From NCBI GenBank assembly GCA_013398275.1, contig VZSE01002468.1, positions 885,029 through 949,028 of the forward strand: a stretch of 64,000 bases of DNA, read 5' to 3'. The DNA is from Promerops cafer. Its lineage: Eukaryota > Chordata > Aves > Passeriformes > Nectariniidae. The notes beneath the pieces are model-generated. The model did not search any database and was not told the origin of the DNA. It was given only the letters and a program-made list of their open reading frames with translations. Below are positions 51,276 to 62,341 of the stretch, piece after piece (the first letter of the stretch is position 1; each line of letters starts with the position of its first letter). The position numbers and the translations under genes were made by a program.

Positions 51276-54200
51276 GTTTTGTGACTCTAGGTGACTGCCT
51301 TAATGAGAGGGGCCTGCGAAGACCTCCCCTGAGGAAGCAGTCCATGAGCTGCCCTGTAACTAGCTGACAGACAGGCCGTGCAGAGAGAGCTGTTGGAAAC
51401 TGGCCTTCATTAGTTCTGCCACTTGCAGGATGGCTTTAAGAATTGGGGGAGGGGGAATCCTGCAGTTTAAATGGCACTGGACCCCTCTGCATCCAGCATG
51501 GACCCCATACTGACACCCTTCAAATAGGATATTGTTAGCATTGGGAACATTGTCAAATGCAGTTGGTCACAGTCCCTTGGGGAACCCAGCCCTGGTCCAG
51601 ACTTTGCCTGACAAACATCTCTTCTTTTTTACCTAACTAGCATGGGGATAGCCTGGTTTTGAGCCTTTCCAGCTGTCTAGCAACACCTTTGCTGGTGTGA
51701 GCAGCAGGACATGTACCATGTGGGGAGGGAGGAGCTCCAGAGGGTGCCACTTTGAGTCCAGGTAACACCAGACCAAAAGAAGTGTGCAAGAGATGACCCT
51801 GCACCAGTGTGTACAGCAACCTCTGGCAGCAGGTTTCCTTCCAGAGTAGAGTGTGTATTATTCCACAGCCTACTGTACCATACCAATAGTGATGATGGCC
51901 TGGGATTGTCCTGATGATGTCTGGTTTTATTGGAGAGCTGAACTGGGAATCGCATGATTCAATCCCCACTTGCTGGGCTTATCTGCCTCTTATTTTTGCT
52001 AAATGAAACTCAAGCCTTCCAAGTAAGAATTTAAGATAATTTGTGTGGATTTTCTTCCAACCTGAGGCAGTAGCCCAAAGGAAGGAAAACTGTCACAGCT
52101 ACCTTACCTATCTATTTATGGCAAACCCAGTGTCAGGGGTGCCTGCTTGTTTCACGCTAATCTGCTCAGTTTATGCTGCTGCCAAATTTCCGCCCCATCA
52201 CACCAGAGTGTTACTGGGTCCAGGGAGCTGCCATAGGAATTGGGTCAGGTTTGCAGGGAGGAATGAGTGCTTTGCTTGCTAGTTGCAAACCAGAACAACG
52301 GGACAAACGTGCTGCCAGAGCCAGCTGCTCAAATGACCAGAGGTGACAAGCTGGCTGCCCCTTCGTGCCCTCTAGTGAACATGGGATCTGGTCTCCCTGG
52401 AGCTCTGCAGGAGGACACTGCTGCCGAAAGAGCTGTTCCGCCTGGAGAAATGCTTGGGTAATGGGATGAAATGCACGAGCCAAATGCTTTCTCAGTGCCA
52501 TCACTGTACAGGAGTTGCTAAATTTTCCTGACTCCCCCCTGAGCTGCTCTGCTGCCCAGCCCTCTCTTTTGGAATGTTGCAGCACAATGTATTGCTTCTC
52601 CCTCCCAGCTCCACAACAGGAGAGGGGGGAGGTTTGGGCGTCAGGAGACATAGCTTATCTCTTCCTGCATTGTTGACCTACTGCCTTGTGTTTCCAAACC
52701 TTTCTGCATTTCAGAAGCAAGCATTGTCAAGACAACAGCTAGACAAGGCACTATATTTCATGGCTGGATGTTGAGTTGGTTTAGAAATTGTGCAGGCTAT
52801 GCAGTTTATAGGTGGCACTTATAATCACCTTGGCATGTTCAGAGATCCCTTACATCCCTACTCCCATGTGGCAGGGAACAGGCAAAAGGGATGTGGATGG
52901 GAAGATGTAGGGAGGACTGGCAGAAATACGTAGCTGCACAGCTTTTTTCTCTCCGACTGCATGGAGGGGAGTCTATTGCAAATTGTACTGATTATATCTG
53001 AAAACCTGCACCCAGCTTTTGCTGCTGCCTTCTCTGAGGCATGCGAATCTCTGCATGCCTTGCAATCCCAGACATCATTTTGGTGCCCTTTAATTTTGCC
53101 TTATCTGTGTAATACTCAAGTTTGTATAATACATGGGATTGCTTCCCATAGGAGCTTTTAGTGCTTCAGCTTTAGAGCACTTTGATTTCCTTGCACATCA
53201 CGCAAGGCAAAACCACAAAGCCTTGATTTTACAGCAAACAGCACAGAGCATTATGTGAGGGTCAAGTAATTTTATGGATTTCCTGAAAGTGGTGCCAAAA
53301 GAAGAAAAGACCTGCCCTCACTACTGATATCAGAAAAGGTTGTTACTTGTATCAATAGGAGTAGGACAGTAGGTAGTATTTCTCCAGTGCAATGTGGGCT
53401 GCTGAGAAAAAGACTTTTGAGGTCTCAAAGAGGAGATTTTGTATGGAAAGATATGCAGAAAACAAGGCAGTATGAGGGGTTGTTGTGAAGCACATTAACT
53501 CCACACCTAGAAGCAGGGCAATCTTTCTGCTTGTTTCCCAGAACGTGTGTAATGGCAGTAATCCCTGCTGCTCTCTTTGGGCAGTGGGGCACTGTGGACA
53601 TGGAGCTGCATGCACAGCTCTTCTCTGCAGGTGGAAGCTTGTTCTTCCTTACAGAGGTGTTTTGTCATTGAATTGTTCATGGTTTCAACATTTACAGGCT
53701 GGTTGGGAAAGTCCCATTTCCCACCAAGAGACATTAGACAGCCATGGCTCAACAGGGGCCAGAGGAGGAGGCAGCCAAGGGAGAGCTGCAGTGGGCAGTT
53801 CCCTTACAACGGCAAGGAGCCACAATACCTCTTTTCTGTCATGTGTACAATCACTCGTATCTCACTGCAGACACTGCACTGTTTCCCTGCAGTCCCACCA
53901 GTGCAGAGCAGGCACAGCACCTCGCAGGACCTTGACATCCCGTGCAGACCTGGCACTGCATTGGTGTGTCGTGTCATACTTGGTCCTGGACATCCGGGCG
54001 CAGGCAGGGACTCGGAAATGCTCCGGACGTCTGTGCTTACTCTGTGTTGGGGGTCCAACTCAGCACCAGATGCTGCCAGAGATGAGAAACAGCCCTTTCC
54101 ACTGCCTAATTTCCTAATTTTAGCTCTCCACCTTGAGGCCCCACATTGCTGGTTGCTATGGTGATCCTTCACCACTGGCATTGCCTCTGGCTTTGTCGCC

Positions 54201-56338
54201 TGCGGGTGCCTTGGAAATGTCTTTTTCCTCCTTGCTCCTCAGGAGGCAGCAGCTGAGGCAGAGGCATTGCATGTGACTCTGCATTGTCAGCTCAGGTCTT
54301 CTGCTTAGTGTTTGCCCGTTAACGTGCAACAACCTTCATCCAGGGGATTATACCTCCCAGCCCTCCAAAAGCATTGTGCATTCCCATCCCCATTCAGTAG
54401 ACAAGCTGGGCTATGCATATATGATGCTGCCCAGCTGCCCTGAACTTCTGGCCCTTGAGTTGTTGGGAACAGCCTTCTCCATGATCTTTGCTGGGAAGGT
54501 CATGCCCCTGCAGGGTGAAGAGTCAGAGTGCCCCTGTGCTGCGACAGACATTCCAAAGGCACAGGCGCTCCTGCCCTGGCTTCATCCTCGCTGCTTTTAC
54601 ACCTTCCTACTTGCTCTCTGGGCAGCAGAGGAGTACGTAAAAGCTTTGCCCAGAGAGAGAGCTTGGGCATGTCACTTGAGGCAGAAGAGAGGAGCTGCCT
54701 TGCCAAGGCTTGCAGTGGAAATGCCACCGTGCAGCAATTAATAACGACTCTCTGCCCTTTCCCTTCCGCCTGCCCGAGCGCGCTGTGGACTGGAACGGGT
54801 GACACTTCCCAAGCACAGGATGACAGAAAAGGCAGTAGCAGCTCTCAGAGACAAAGCAGTGTAAAAGCTGTGATTCCAGCCCCCAAATCCTGATATTAAT
54901 TAATTTAAGGGCAATGATGTTGAAACACTGTAGAGTCTTCTTTTTAAATTTAAAAATTTAAAAATTTGCAGTTCATCTTTTCAAGCTTTTACAAGGCAAG
55001 TGCAAGGATAGGCTATTTAATATTAAAGTGGCAGCTGCCATCCTCACTCACATGACTCCAGCAGGTGAAGCTTTATAAAAAGCAACCATGACAAGGTCCA
55101 AGGTAAGATCAGAGTATCTGTCACAAGAAACCAGTTTGGCTGGTAGCTTCTGGGAGATCACCAGAGAATCAGGAGATTATAAAGCTTCATTTGCAGACCC
55201 CCACTGTACTCATCAGGTCATCCACCTCTGTCCCTGTTACACTCTCAGGTGTGCACAGGAGACTCCCCCATTTGCTGGGAAGGCAGCCAGGAGCTTCTAG
55301 AAAGAGCTCCCACCCTGTGGTGTGCCACAGCTGGGTTTGAGAAACCCTGTGCCAGAGTGAGAGGGCAGGCAGGCAGAGCAGCTTGCTTCCTTTCTTCCTC
55401 TGGCTGAATCCTGAGGTGGAGAAAGCCATGCTGGAATGTGGCAGTCAGCCCCAACCCCCTGCCAGCCTAGGACAACTTAAGGCAATAAGAAGAAGCAACC
55501 AGAAAATTGCTTTGATTAATAAGAAAAATCAGAGTTATCTGGCCTTCTAGCCTAGCAGGTGGCAGGGTGTCTTCAGAAGCTGTTCTGGCAGTGTCACCCT
55601 GCCAGCATCCCCAGCCCAGGTTCCAATGGAACAGGTGTGGGATGGTTCCTGGGCTTTAGCACTACCAGGGAGGGAGCTGTGGATGGCCACATTGGAGACC
55701 AGGTTTCCAAATGAGCTCCCATGGGGAGAGGAATCCTGCAACTGAGCTTGGGCACTGCAGATGCTTGTTGAGGCCGGCTGCATTGTAGCAGTGCCTTAAG
55801 TCCCAGCCAGGAATGAAAAGCCAGGTTTGGCATTGGTGGGCATGGATGGGAGGTGGCTGCTGGCAGTCCTGCCTGTCCAGGGGAGAGGCAGAGTACTGCC
55901 ATCTATTGCCAGGCACCTGGATTACAGACCTCGCTGGGTGGCCATTCAAAGCAGTGCCCAGCTGGTTTTTTCTGTCTTTGACTGCTTGAAGGGATTGACA
56001 AGTTGTTCAAAACCTCTTAAATGGATCAGCACTTTGGTAGCAACAGTGCATTTTAGGTGTGTGAGTGCCCAAAGTCAGACTCCAGCCTTGGACTATTTGG
56101 GCTTTTTCTTTGTGCATTTTGCAAAATGATCTATTCTTCCTTCCCTGCGTTGCATGAAGTTACTTCATGCAGTGAAGTACTCCCGTTGTTCCATCCCACC
56201 CCAGAAGTGCCCTGTTCATTTACCACAGCTCTCCACTGGAAGGTGACTAGAGAGAGGTGGATGCAGTAGAAGGGAGAGTGTGTCACTTGTAGCTCAGAAA
56301 CAATATGTGAAAGGAGATGGAAAGGCTGAAGGAGGGTA
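51276..56338. other. FSTL1 intron 1: no gene seen; AT palindrome at 54941-54967
   Basis: Non-coding. Overlapping open frames in three frames at 53.5-54.2 kb reflect a low density of stop codons. Positions 54941-54956 form a 16-base perfect A/T palindrome that runs into repeated TTTAAAAA units. Positions 56151-56171 form a perfect inverted repeat (10-base arms TGCATGAAGT/ACTTCATGCA with one T between). Confidence 0.4.
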
Positions 56339-56626
56339 ATGCTGTCCTCATGGGGAGAACAGGCCTGGGACATGGGATACCTTTCTCAGCTAAGACTGGC
56401 ATGTCTAAATACTGTATTTGACAGAATAAGCAGCAAAATAGGAACACCTGCAGAGAGTATGAAAGATGTTTGTCACTATGTGAACCTGGAGGGATTCCTG
56501 CAGTACTTTGAAAAGACCTTCTCAGGTTTGATGAATTGTGCAGTCGGCCAGCAAACAAACTATTCTGAAGACCAGGGCAAGGTTATTCAGAAAATGATCT
56601 GGCTGTCTCTATGGGCTGTTCAGTAA
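56339..56626 (+). other. Unassigned 95-codon open frame, possible old retroelement or exon remnant
   Basis: I do not recognise this frame. It runs from ATG to TAA with a mixed, protein-like composition (charged residues, aromatic residues and cysteines spaced through it) rather than the serine/proline/leucine bias of the other spurious frames nearby. No signal peptide, domain or clear splice sites are visible. It begins the A-rich region that leads into the old repeat at 57.3 kb, so it may be a retroelement remnant. Chance remains the default explanation. Confidence 0.15.
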
Positions 56627-57254
56627 AGACAGTAACTCTCTGTGAAATTGTGGTTTAAAAGCAAAGCAAACAAAAAATTAGGATAAAGAAACAGGAGGGA
56701 AAAATGTGTTCAGCATTTGTCAATAGTGCTTGCTCTTCTGACAAATTCTGTTCCTTTTTCATCACCTATTTTCAGAAGTATGTCATGGAGGTACAAAGAT
56801 GCCACAAATGAGCAGAGTAGAAGAATAATACTCGGATCAGAAGGTGAAAAAACATTTTGGTATTAGAGGGAAGAAACACAGCAGATGTGATTGACTTACT
56901 GATTATTTTTTGTTCTTCAATCTTCTTTCTGATGCAAAACTGTTGAAGTTGGCTGGCATAAACCAGATATTCAACATACAGGTGGAAAATGTTAGATGAA
57001 ATGAGAGTCACAAAGGAAATTATTGACAAAGCAGGGAATTAAGCCAAGCTCTTCAAAGTCTGAACCCCTGGAACTACCTTCTCTTTTAAAAGTCTATTAA
57101 AAAAGGCATTAAATGGATAAAAATAAGTGGTAATTGTAGCAAAAACATGATTAAACTATGGAAATATTCCATGCTAGGTGTCACCAGTTTAGGAATGCTG
57201 TGGGACTCCAAGAAAAAAAATAAAGAAAATATTTGACAGTTATGTGAACAACAA

Positions 57255-57412
57255 TACTTGTGATGACTTTGGCTAGGAGAAAACTGTAAAGAATATAAAT
57301 TGTGCTGCAGGGCATAAGTCAACTGCAGGCTGTCAGGAACCAGGAAGGAATTTTCATTATGGGAGGATTACTGGATAATTATCTCATCCTTGACAGTGTT
57401 CTTCCTTTAAAG
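57255..57412 (+). repeat. Old amniote interspersed repeat (family name uncertain)
   Basis: The order TGCAGGGCATAAGTCAACTG, TCAGGAACCAGGAAGGAATT, ATTACTGGATAATTATCTCA, then a CTTCCTTTAA end, matches a repeat I recognise as common in turtle and crocodile genomes and present as relics in birds. There it reads GGGCATAAGCCAA...AGGAAGAAA...CATAATTGCC...CACCTTCC. The upstream GGCTAGGAGAAAACTGTAAA may be part of it. The A-rich sequence from about 56280 may be the more diverged body of the same element. Confidence 0.45.
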
Positions 57413-57950
57413 GGTTTAATCTTGACCAGTGAAAGCAAGATAACAGGTCATGTAGTTTTGTGACGTTTTGTGACAAGGACATTATCTGGTGCCTGATGGA
57501 AATTTCTTCTGCCTGTTTGTATTGTATCTTTCTCTAGGGATATGTTCACCTTCTTCCTAAGTGTCTCAAGCAAAGACATTTCTGCTCCCTACCCTCCATG
57601 AAAAGAAATTTTAAAGACAGTAGTCCTTGACATGAGCAAATTATTCTTGCCATTCTTGCTAGACTTCCTCTTGCTCATGTTTGCTCCAATTCTCCGGGGT
57701 GATTTTCCAGGAATGACCTGAAGGAAACCCTGTATTCTTGGGACTGTAGCCCTTGTTCTTGTGTCTGCTCCTTCTTATTGTCTGAGCTGTCCATCTATTG
57801 AAATCATGTCTCTCTTGTTCTGTCATCCCCACCTTAACACCATGGTACCTTTTGGTCCTGATACCAGTTAAATGTGTTATTTTTTTAAAACTGTGTTGTT
57901 ACTCTTCTGGATAATGGTGTATTTTGTGTCTCTGACTTTGTATCTTGCAG
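57413..57950 (+). other. FSTL1: 3' end of the long FSTL1 intron
   Basis: Becomes T/C-rich toward the acceptor at 57941-57950 (TATCTTGCAG). No further element was recognised. Confidence 0.5.
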
Positions 57951-58055
57951 GAAGAGCCAAGGAGCAAATCTAAGATCTGTGCCAATGTTTTCTGTGGAGC
58001 TGGGCGTGAGTGTGCAGTGACGGAGAAGGGAGAGCCAACCTGCCTCTGCATTGAG
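57951..58055 (+). CDS. FSTL1: FSTL1 coding exon 2: follistatin-N (FOLN) module
   Basis: This exon encodes 35 residues (21-55 counted from the Ile of the first coding exon). A short acidic/basic mature N-terminus EEPRSKSK is followed by the FOLN cysteine module: Cys30, Cys35, Cys41, Cys51 and Cys53, in the pattern CANVFC...GREC...TCLC. It precedes the Kazal module in follistatin and SPARC family proteins and forms a small disulfide-bonded, EGF-like hairpin. Acceptor TATCTTGCAG ends at 57950; donor GAG|GTATGG starts at 58056. Both junctions are phase 0, so the exon is a symmetric module of 105 nt. It sits 38 kb downstream of the signal-peptide exon. Identity rests on near-complete agreement with the vertebrate FSTL1 protein. 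Confidence 0.97.
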
Positions 58056-59311
58056 GTATGGGAGCAGCACAGGTTCTGTGCCTGGAACAGGTGTCACCAC
58101 CGTCACCCCCCAGATGGGTTTCTGTCACTGGAAGGATCCCGTGATGGAATAAGGCTATGGCTGTTTTGAAGCAGCTGCAAATTCACAGTGGCTCTTCAAA
58201 CAGCAGGACTGTTTCCAGTGTTGTGTGGGGGAAGAGCCCTGCAGGGTAGATATAGTCTGGGACTCGCAGCTGTGCTGCTTGCAGGACTGCCTAGGGTCTG
58301 TACATGCACAGGAGACTTGACTGGAGGTCTTTTGTTGGGAAAGCCCAGTGGGGTATGGATATGCAGCTGGCTTTGAAGAGCACACTAGGGAGTGGTCTAT
58401 GAGCTCCAAGGCAGCCTGCCCTCACTGGCGCCTTGTTTGAGGAGGTTACAAGCACCCTACTAAAAATCAGCTTTTGTAAAATGGAAATAATTGTGGGAGA
58501 GTTCTGTAAGGATGAATAGCTTTATCCAGCAGGGAGTCAGAGATGATTAGAAGAGTCTTTCCCAGATGTAGAGACACAGTGTCTCCCTACTGTGCTCTGC
58601 CCCATGCCTTCAAAACATTTCTGCCTGGCTCCTGGGAATGGCCATGTGGCTCTTTGTTCCCCCTTCCCTCAGAGCTTGCAGCTCTGGCATGACCAGCCTG
58701 AGCACTGGAAAGTGAAATGCCCCGTTAGTAGGAAGAGTGTCTGTCACTCTGGGTAGGCTTGGCCAGACCAAAATGGACAGAAGAAAGGAGCTCATAGCCT
58801 GAACAGTGGCACTGATGAACTCTCTCTTCGCTGTAGGCTGTGCTGTTTGTTCATGGCTGATGGTTTATTCTGCCATTTGGTTGCAGAAGAGTGGAGCAGA
58901 GTCTACAGAGAGATGCAATGGAGCCAAGCAAGCACAGGTGCATAGACCAGAGACACAGAAACACCTCTGGGCAGGCATGGCCATGGCACATGGAGCAGCA
59001 GTTGCAGGATTATGCTCCATATTTATGCTGAGCACTGATTTCTCAGGAGGGGTCTGCTTTCAGAAAGACTCCTGTCATGATGGTGGTGATGGAAACTGGG
59101 ATGAAGTGAGGTCTTTGAACTCACACCCACAGACTTGCCTGTGTGGGTTTTTCTGGGGTAATGATGGGTGAGTTAGCCTGTTCCAAACACAGGGCCAAGG
59201 GGACTATGCCGAGGACTTCTCTTGAGCTGGGCTAATGGTTGGACTCACCTGCCTCCCTGTAGCTGTCCCAAGGAGGCAGGTGAAATGCTGTGTTCTCTGG
59301 CTGTCCCACAG
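58056..59311 (+). other. FSTL1: FSTL1 intron between FOLN and Kazal exons
   Basis: A 1,256-bp intron with a GTATGG donor and CCCACAG acceptor. No repeat was recognised. The 121-codon frame at 58806-59171 inside it lacks features of a gene. Confidence 0.7.
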
Positions 59312-59441
59312 AAATGCAAACCTCACAAGAGGCCTGTGTGCGGGAGCAATGGCAAGACGTACCTGAACCACTGCGAGCTGCACCGTGACGCCTGCCTCAC
59401 CGGCTCCAAGATCCAGGTGGATTACGACGGCCACTGCAAAG
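59312..59441 (+). CDS. FSTL1: FSTL1 coding exon 3: Kazal-type module
   Basis: This exon encodes residues 56-98 plus the first base of codon 99. The Kazal signature is clear: Cys57, Cys65, Cys76, Cys83 and Cys97, with the hallmark CGSNGKTYLNHC at 65-76 and a closing VDYDGHC at 91-97. In FSTL1 this domain belongs to the follistatin-like unit that contacts TGF-beta/BMP-family partners; it is not known to act as a protease inhibitor. Acceptor TGTCCCACAG ends at 59311. The donor follows as AAAG|GTAACC, leaving phase 1. Local GC content is higher than in the flanking introns. The FOLN and Kazal modules lie on separate adjacent exons 1.26 kb apart. Confidence 0.97.
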
Positions 59442-60612
59442 GTAACCCTGCCAAGGAGGGCTGGCTACACCCTCAGGGACAAAGAGTTGGAAGGGAAGCA
59501 TGATAACAAGGCAAGGCAGAGGCCTCACCAGCCAACACCTTGTCCCACAGTTGCTGAGTGGGGTAAAGAAGGCAAGCCTCTGAACAGTAGCCAGATTCAA
59601 GCAAGAGTCCAGATGACCGGGCAAGCTGGTGGTGATGAAGTAGGCCTGAAATAAAGTCATGAAGTCAGGGCTGGTGATTCTGGTAACCAGAATCAGACAA
59701 CAGCCAGACAAGCTCATAGTGATGCAGTCTGTAGCAGGGCTGAGATCAAGGTGAGAACACAGTCACCAGGCCAGGACCTGGATCAACAGTCTGTGGAAGA
59801 GAGTGGTTGCAACAGAGCTGGAGACAGGCATGGCTACAAAATAAAATCCACAGGCAAGGATTAGGAGTTGAGGCATCAGATATGAAATGGAGTCTCATGG
59901 CTCACGGTTAGAAAGTATGGATGGAGGCTCTAGGTGAGGCCAGCAGGGTCATTAAGGCCCTCATTAGTGCACTCAAAACCCTGACACCTTGACTGTGGGG
60001 GAAGCTGGGACCTATTGTCTCCCCAAGCTTCTGGGAGTGTGGCACTCAGAAGAGCAGGGCAACTTTTTGTTCCTGCTACCTCACTGTAAGCTTTTGGATT
60101 CAGCTAGGTAAGTGTCTCAGTTTAACTGCTGAGGAAAAGTCATGCTCTGAGGATAAACTCCTAAAACCAGTACTATCATCCATGTTCATAAGGAACCTCA
60201 GTAACTTTAGGAGCAAGGATTTTGCCTCATCAGTGGGGCTGTTTAACTCCCACACACACACACCAGCTGCATGGTTTTCTTGTGTTCAGACAGAGTTTCA
60301 TGTGTTTAAATGTGTGCCCACTGTCTTCTTCCCAGTCACTGGATACCATGGATAAAAGTGTGGTGCAGTCTTCCTCATTTCCTTCTATCAGATTTATAAA
60401 CATTGATGAGATTGTCCCTGAGCTTCAGTTCTTCAGTCTAAACTGTTCTCAGTATCTCCTTAGGGTCCAGGGGATTCCAGCCCCTCAATCATGTATGTGG
60501 CCCTCATATATCCAAAGACTCCCAGGTTCCTCTGCTTTTACCCATGGTAGGAAGAGATTTGTATTGCTTCACACTACATCAGAAATGTCCTCTTCTGTCT
60601 TTCCATTAACAG
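59442..60612 (+). other. FSTL1: FSTL1 intron between Kazal exon and microexon
   Basis: A 1,171-bp intron with a GTAACC donor and TTAACAG acceptor. Its first half (about 59490-60010) is purine-rich with recurring CCAG/GGCAAG/GATGAAGT words that look like a degraded repeat. Six CA units lie at 60251-60262. Confidence 0.7.
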
Positions 60613-60645
60613 AGAAGAAGTCTGAGAATCCAGCTGCAAGTCCAG
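60613..60645 (+). CDS. FSTL1: FSTL1 coding exon 4: 33-nt linker microexon
   Basis: This is a 33-nt exon with phase 1 at both ends. It completes Glu99 and encodes KKSENPAASP (100-109) plus the first base of Val110. It forms the flexible, charged linker between the Kazal module and the EC module. Acceptor TTCCATTAACAG ends at 60612 with a modest pyrimidine tract; the donor CCAG|GTAAGA is a strong consensus. The call rests on two points: it restores the frame between the flanking exons exactly, and the linker resembles the EKKS...ASP segment of other vertebrate FSTL1 proteins. The linker is the least conserved part of the visible protein. Skipping the exon would keep the frame and remove 11 residues. 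Confidence 0.92.
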
Positions 60646-62210
60646 GTAAGAAGCTGTCTCCTGTTTGGCTGAGGCCTCTGTATGAATTTTTATGCTCTGG
60701 GAGACGGGCAGGAGGGTGTGCTGGGGGAGCACAGAGCTCTGTGTAAAAGTCATATCCTGCATGGGCTGTAGAAGAGTCTGAGTTGATAAATCAGCTGAAA
60801 TGTGATTGCCCAGCTCTTTACTCTTGGGTAACCTTTCAGAGCTTGTACATCTCCTGGGCTTTTCACTGTGCTGGGATGTCTCAGGGACTCAGCATAGACA
60901 AGGTGAAATGAAACCCAATTTGTCTCCAGGGACTCAAACTGTGCTCATCACACAGACTGAGGGATGGAGCACTCTTTTAAAAGGAAACTTTGCTTTAGGA
61001 GTGATGAACCAATGGGTGCAGAGGCAGAGAGTCAGGAGGTACAGCTGAACTGCCTCTACCATCAGCCAACAAGATGATCTTAAGAGTCTCTTCTAACCTC
61101 AATGATTCTATGATCACCTAAATTATGTCTCTTCGATTCCTTGTGCTTGGTTTCTCCCCTTATGTATTGCCACGTGTGCTTAACACTGGATTTTAGGGCC
61201 GTGGCTTGTCATCAGGAGAGCCTTTTCCCATTCATGACCTCTAAGTACTGGAGCTGTATAATCATCAACTTTAATTTCCTAGGACAGGTGAGAGCAAAGC
61301 CTCACTCAGACTAAACAGGGAGGACCATGTCAGAGCACAGCCACCACCCTAAAGCAGTTTTAAAGAAGTACAAAATTAAACATGCAGAATCCCTACAGAG
61401 CTGGGTTTTTTTCATCTCTCCATCTGTTTGTGATAGTAGTCACTGGATTTGGAAGCTCCTTAGTGTGTGTAAGTGACCTGAATGCACACTGATTCCTTTT
61501 CTGGCTTCGCTGCCCACTGGGCAGGTCTGACAATTCATAGCTAGCTTTCAGTTTTGTTTCCAAACGCACGGTTTGTACTAGCACACGAAGTGATAACCAC
61601 CCTGGAGAAACCTGTGACACTGGCAAGCACTGTGAGGCAACAAGCCCAACCTGACCCCCTCTCGTTTCCAGTCAGAGTGGACAAATCAGGGCTTTGAAGA
61701 AGCAATATTTCCTGAGATAGTAGGCCCTAAAATTCAAGTCTTTGAAACAGAGTGGTAGAAAGGCTTGCTCAGTCTAGTTTTCACCCTTGCAGAGGATAGA
61801 GGTTTTGGTATTTTAGGATTGAGAGCTGAATGACAATTCTACGCAGCGTCGGGAAGCCTGGGGACATTGTCAGTTACCGTCCTCCCTCAGTCTGGGACTC
61901 TTCACACCAAGATGAGTCACCTTCAGGATGTTCTTCCACAAGCTTCAGAATGGGAAGGAGAGCTTTGGCAGGAGTGTTGTTTTCTGGCCATGCCACATGG
62001 TGTCACCAACAGCCCATCCACTATTCAGCACATGACACATCTGCTTGGATCTGGCCGTGATGTAACTCCAAGCACCGGACCGAGGGGCGGCAAGCTGCCA
62101 TCAGAGTGGGCTGGCTGGCTTTTATTTCCAGTCCTCTCTCTGTGATCTCCCTGCCAGCTTGATTTCTGTAACTCTTGTTTTTCCTTCTGCTGCACTGTCT
62201 CCCGTTACAG
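60646..62210 (+). other. FSTL1: FSTL1 intron between microexon and EC exon
   Basis: A 1,565-bp intron with GTAAGA donor and CCGTTACAG acceptor. Apart from the short CR1 tail near 61.1 kb nothing was recognised. Confidence 0.7.
61069..61114 (+). repeat. CR1 LINE 3'-end fragment
   Basis: ACAAGATGATCTTAAGAGTC, TCTTCTAACCTCAATGATTC and TATGATC form the CR1 3' terminus and tail. It is very short and in the sense orientation of the host gene. Confidence 0.7.
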
Positions 62211-62341
62211 TTGTCTGCTATCAGTCGGACAGGGATGAGCTTCGTCGCCGGGTCATCCAGTGGCTGGAAGCTGAGATTATCCCAGATGGGTGGTTCTCCA
62301 AGGGCAGTAACTACAGTGAAGTCCTGGACAAATATTTCAAG
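62211..62341 (+). CDS. FSTL1: FSTL1 coding exon 5: start of SPARC-like EC (EF-hand) module
   Basis: This 131-nt exon completes Val110 and encodes residues 111-153, running from VCYQSDRDELRRR to LDKYFK. It is the N-terminal helix of the extracellular calcium-binding module; the segment IIPDGWFSKGSNYSE is characteristic of FSTL1. Asn143-Tyr144-Ser145 is an N-glycosylation sequon that is occupied at the equivalent position in mammalian FSTL1. Acceptor CCCGTTACAG ends at 62210. The exon ends AAG at 62341 and is followed by GCAAGT, a textbook GC-AG donor, in phase 0. The nearest GT (62346) would add four bases and break the expected frame. The following exon lies outside the window. Confidence 0.96.

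Noticed and set aside
53485..54164. Two overlapping + strand open frames of 210 and 195 codons with an open minus frame as well
   Set aside because: Several frames are open at once, which points to a low density of stop codons. No domain, signal peptide or matched splice sites are visible and the composition matches neighbouring intron.
60222..60746. 174-codon + frame that runs across the FSTL1 microexon
   Set aside because: It reads the microexon region without splicing; the true coding part is the 33-nt exon, as its fit to both flanking exons shows.
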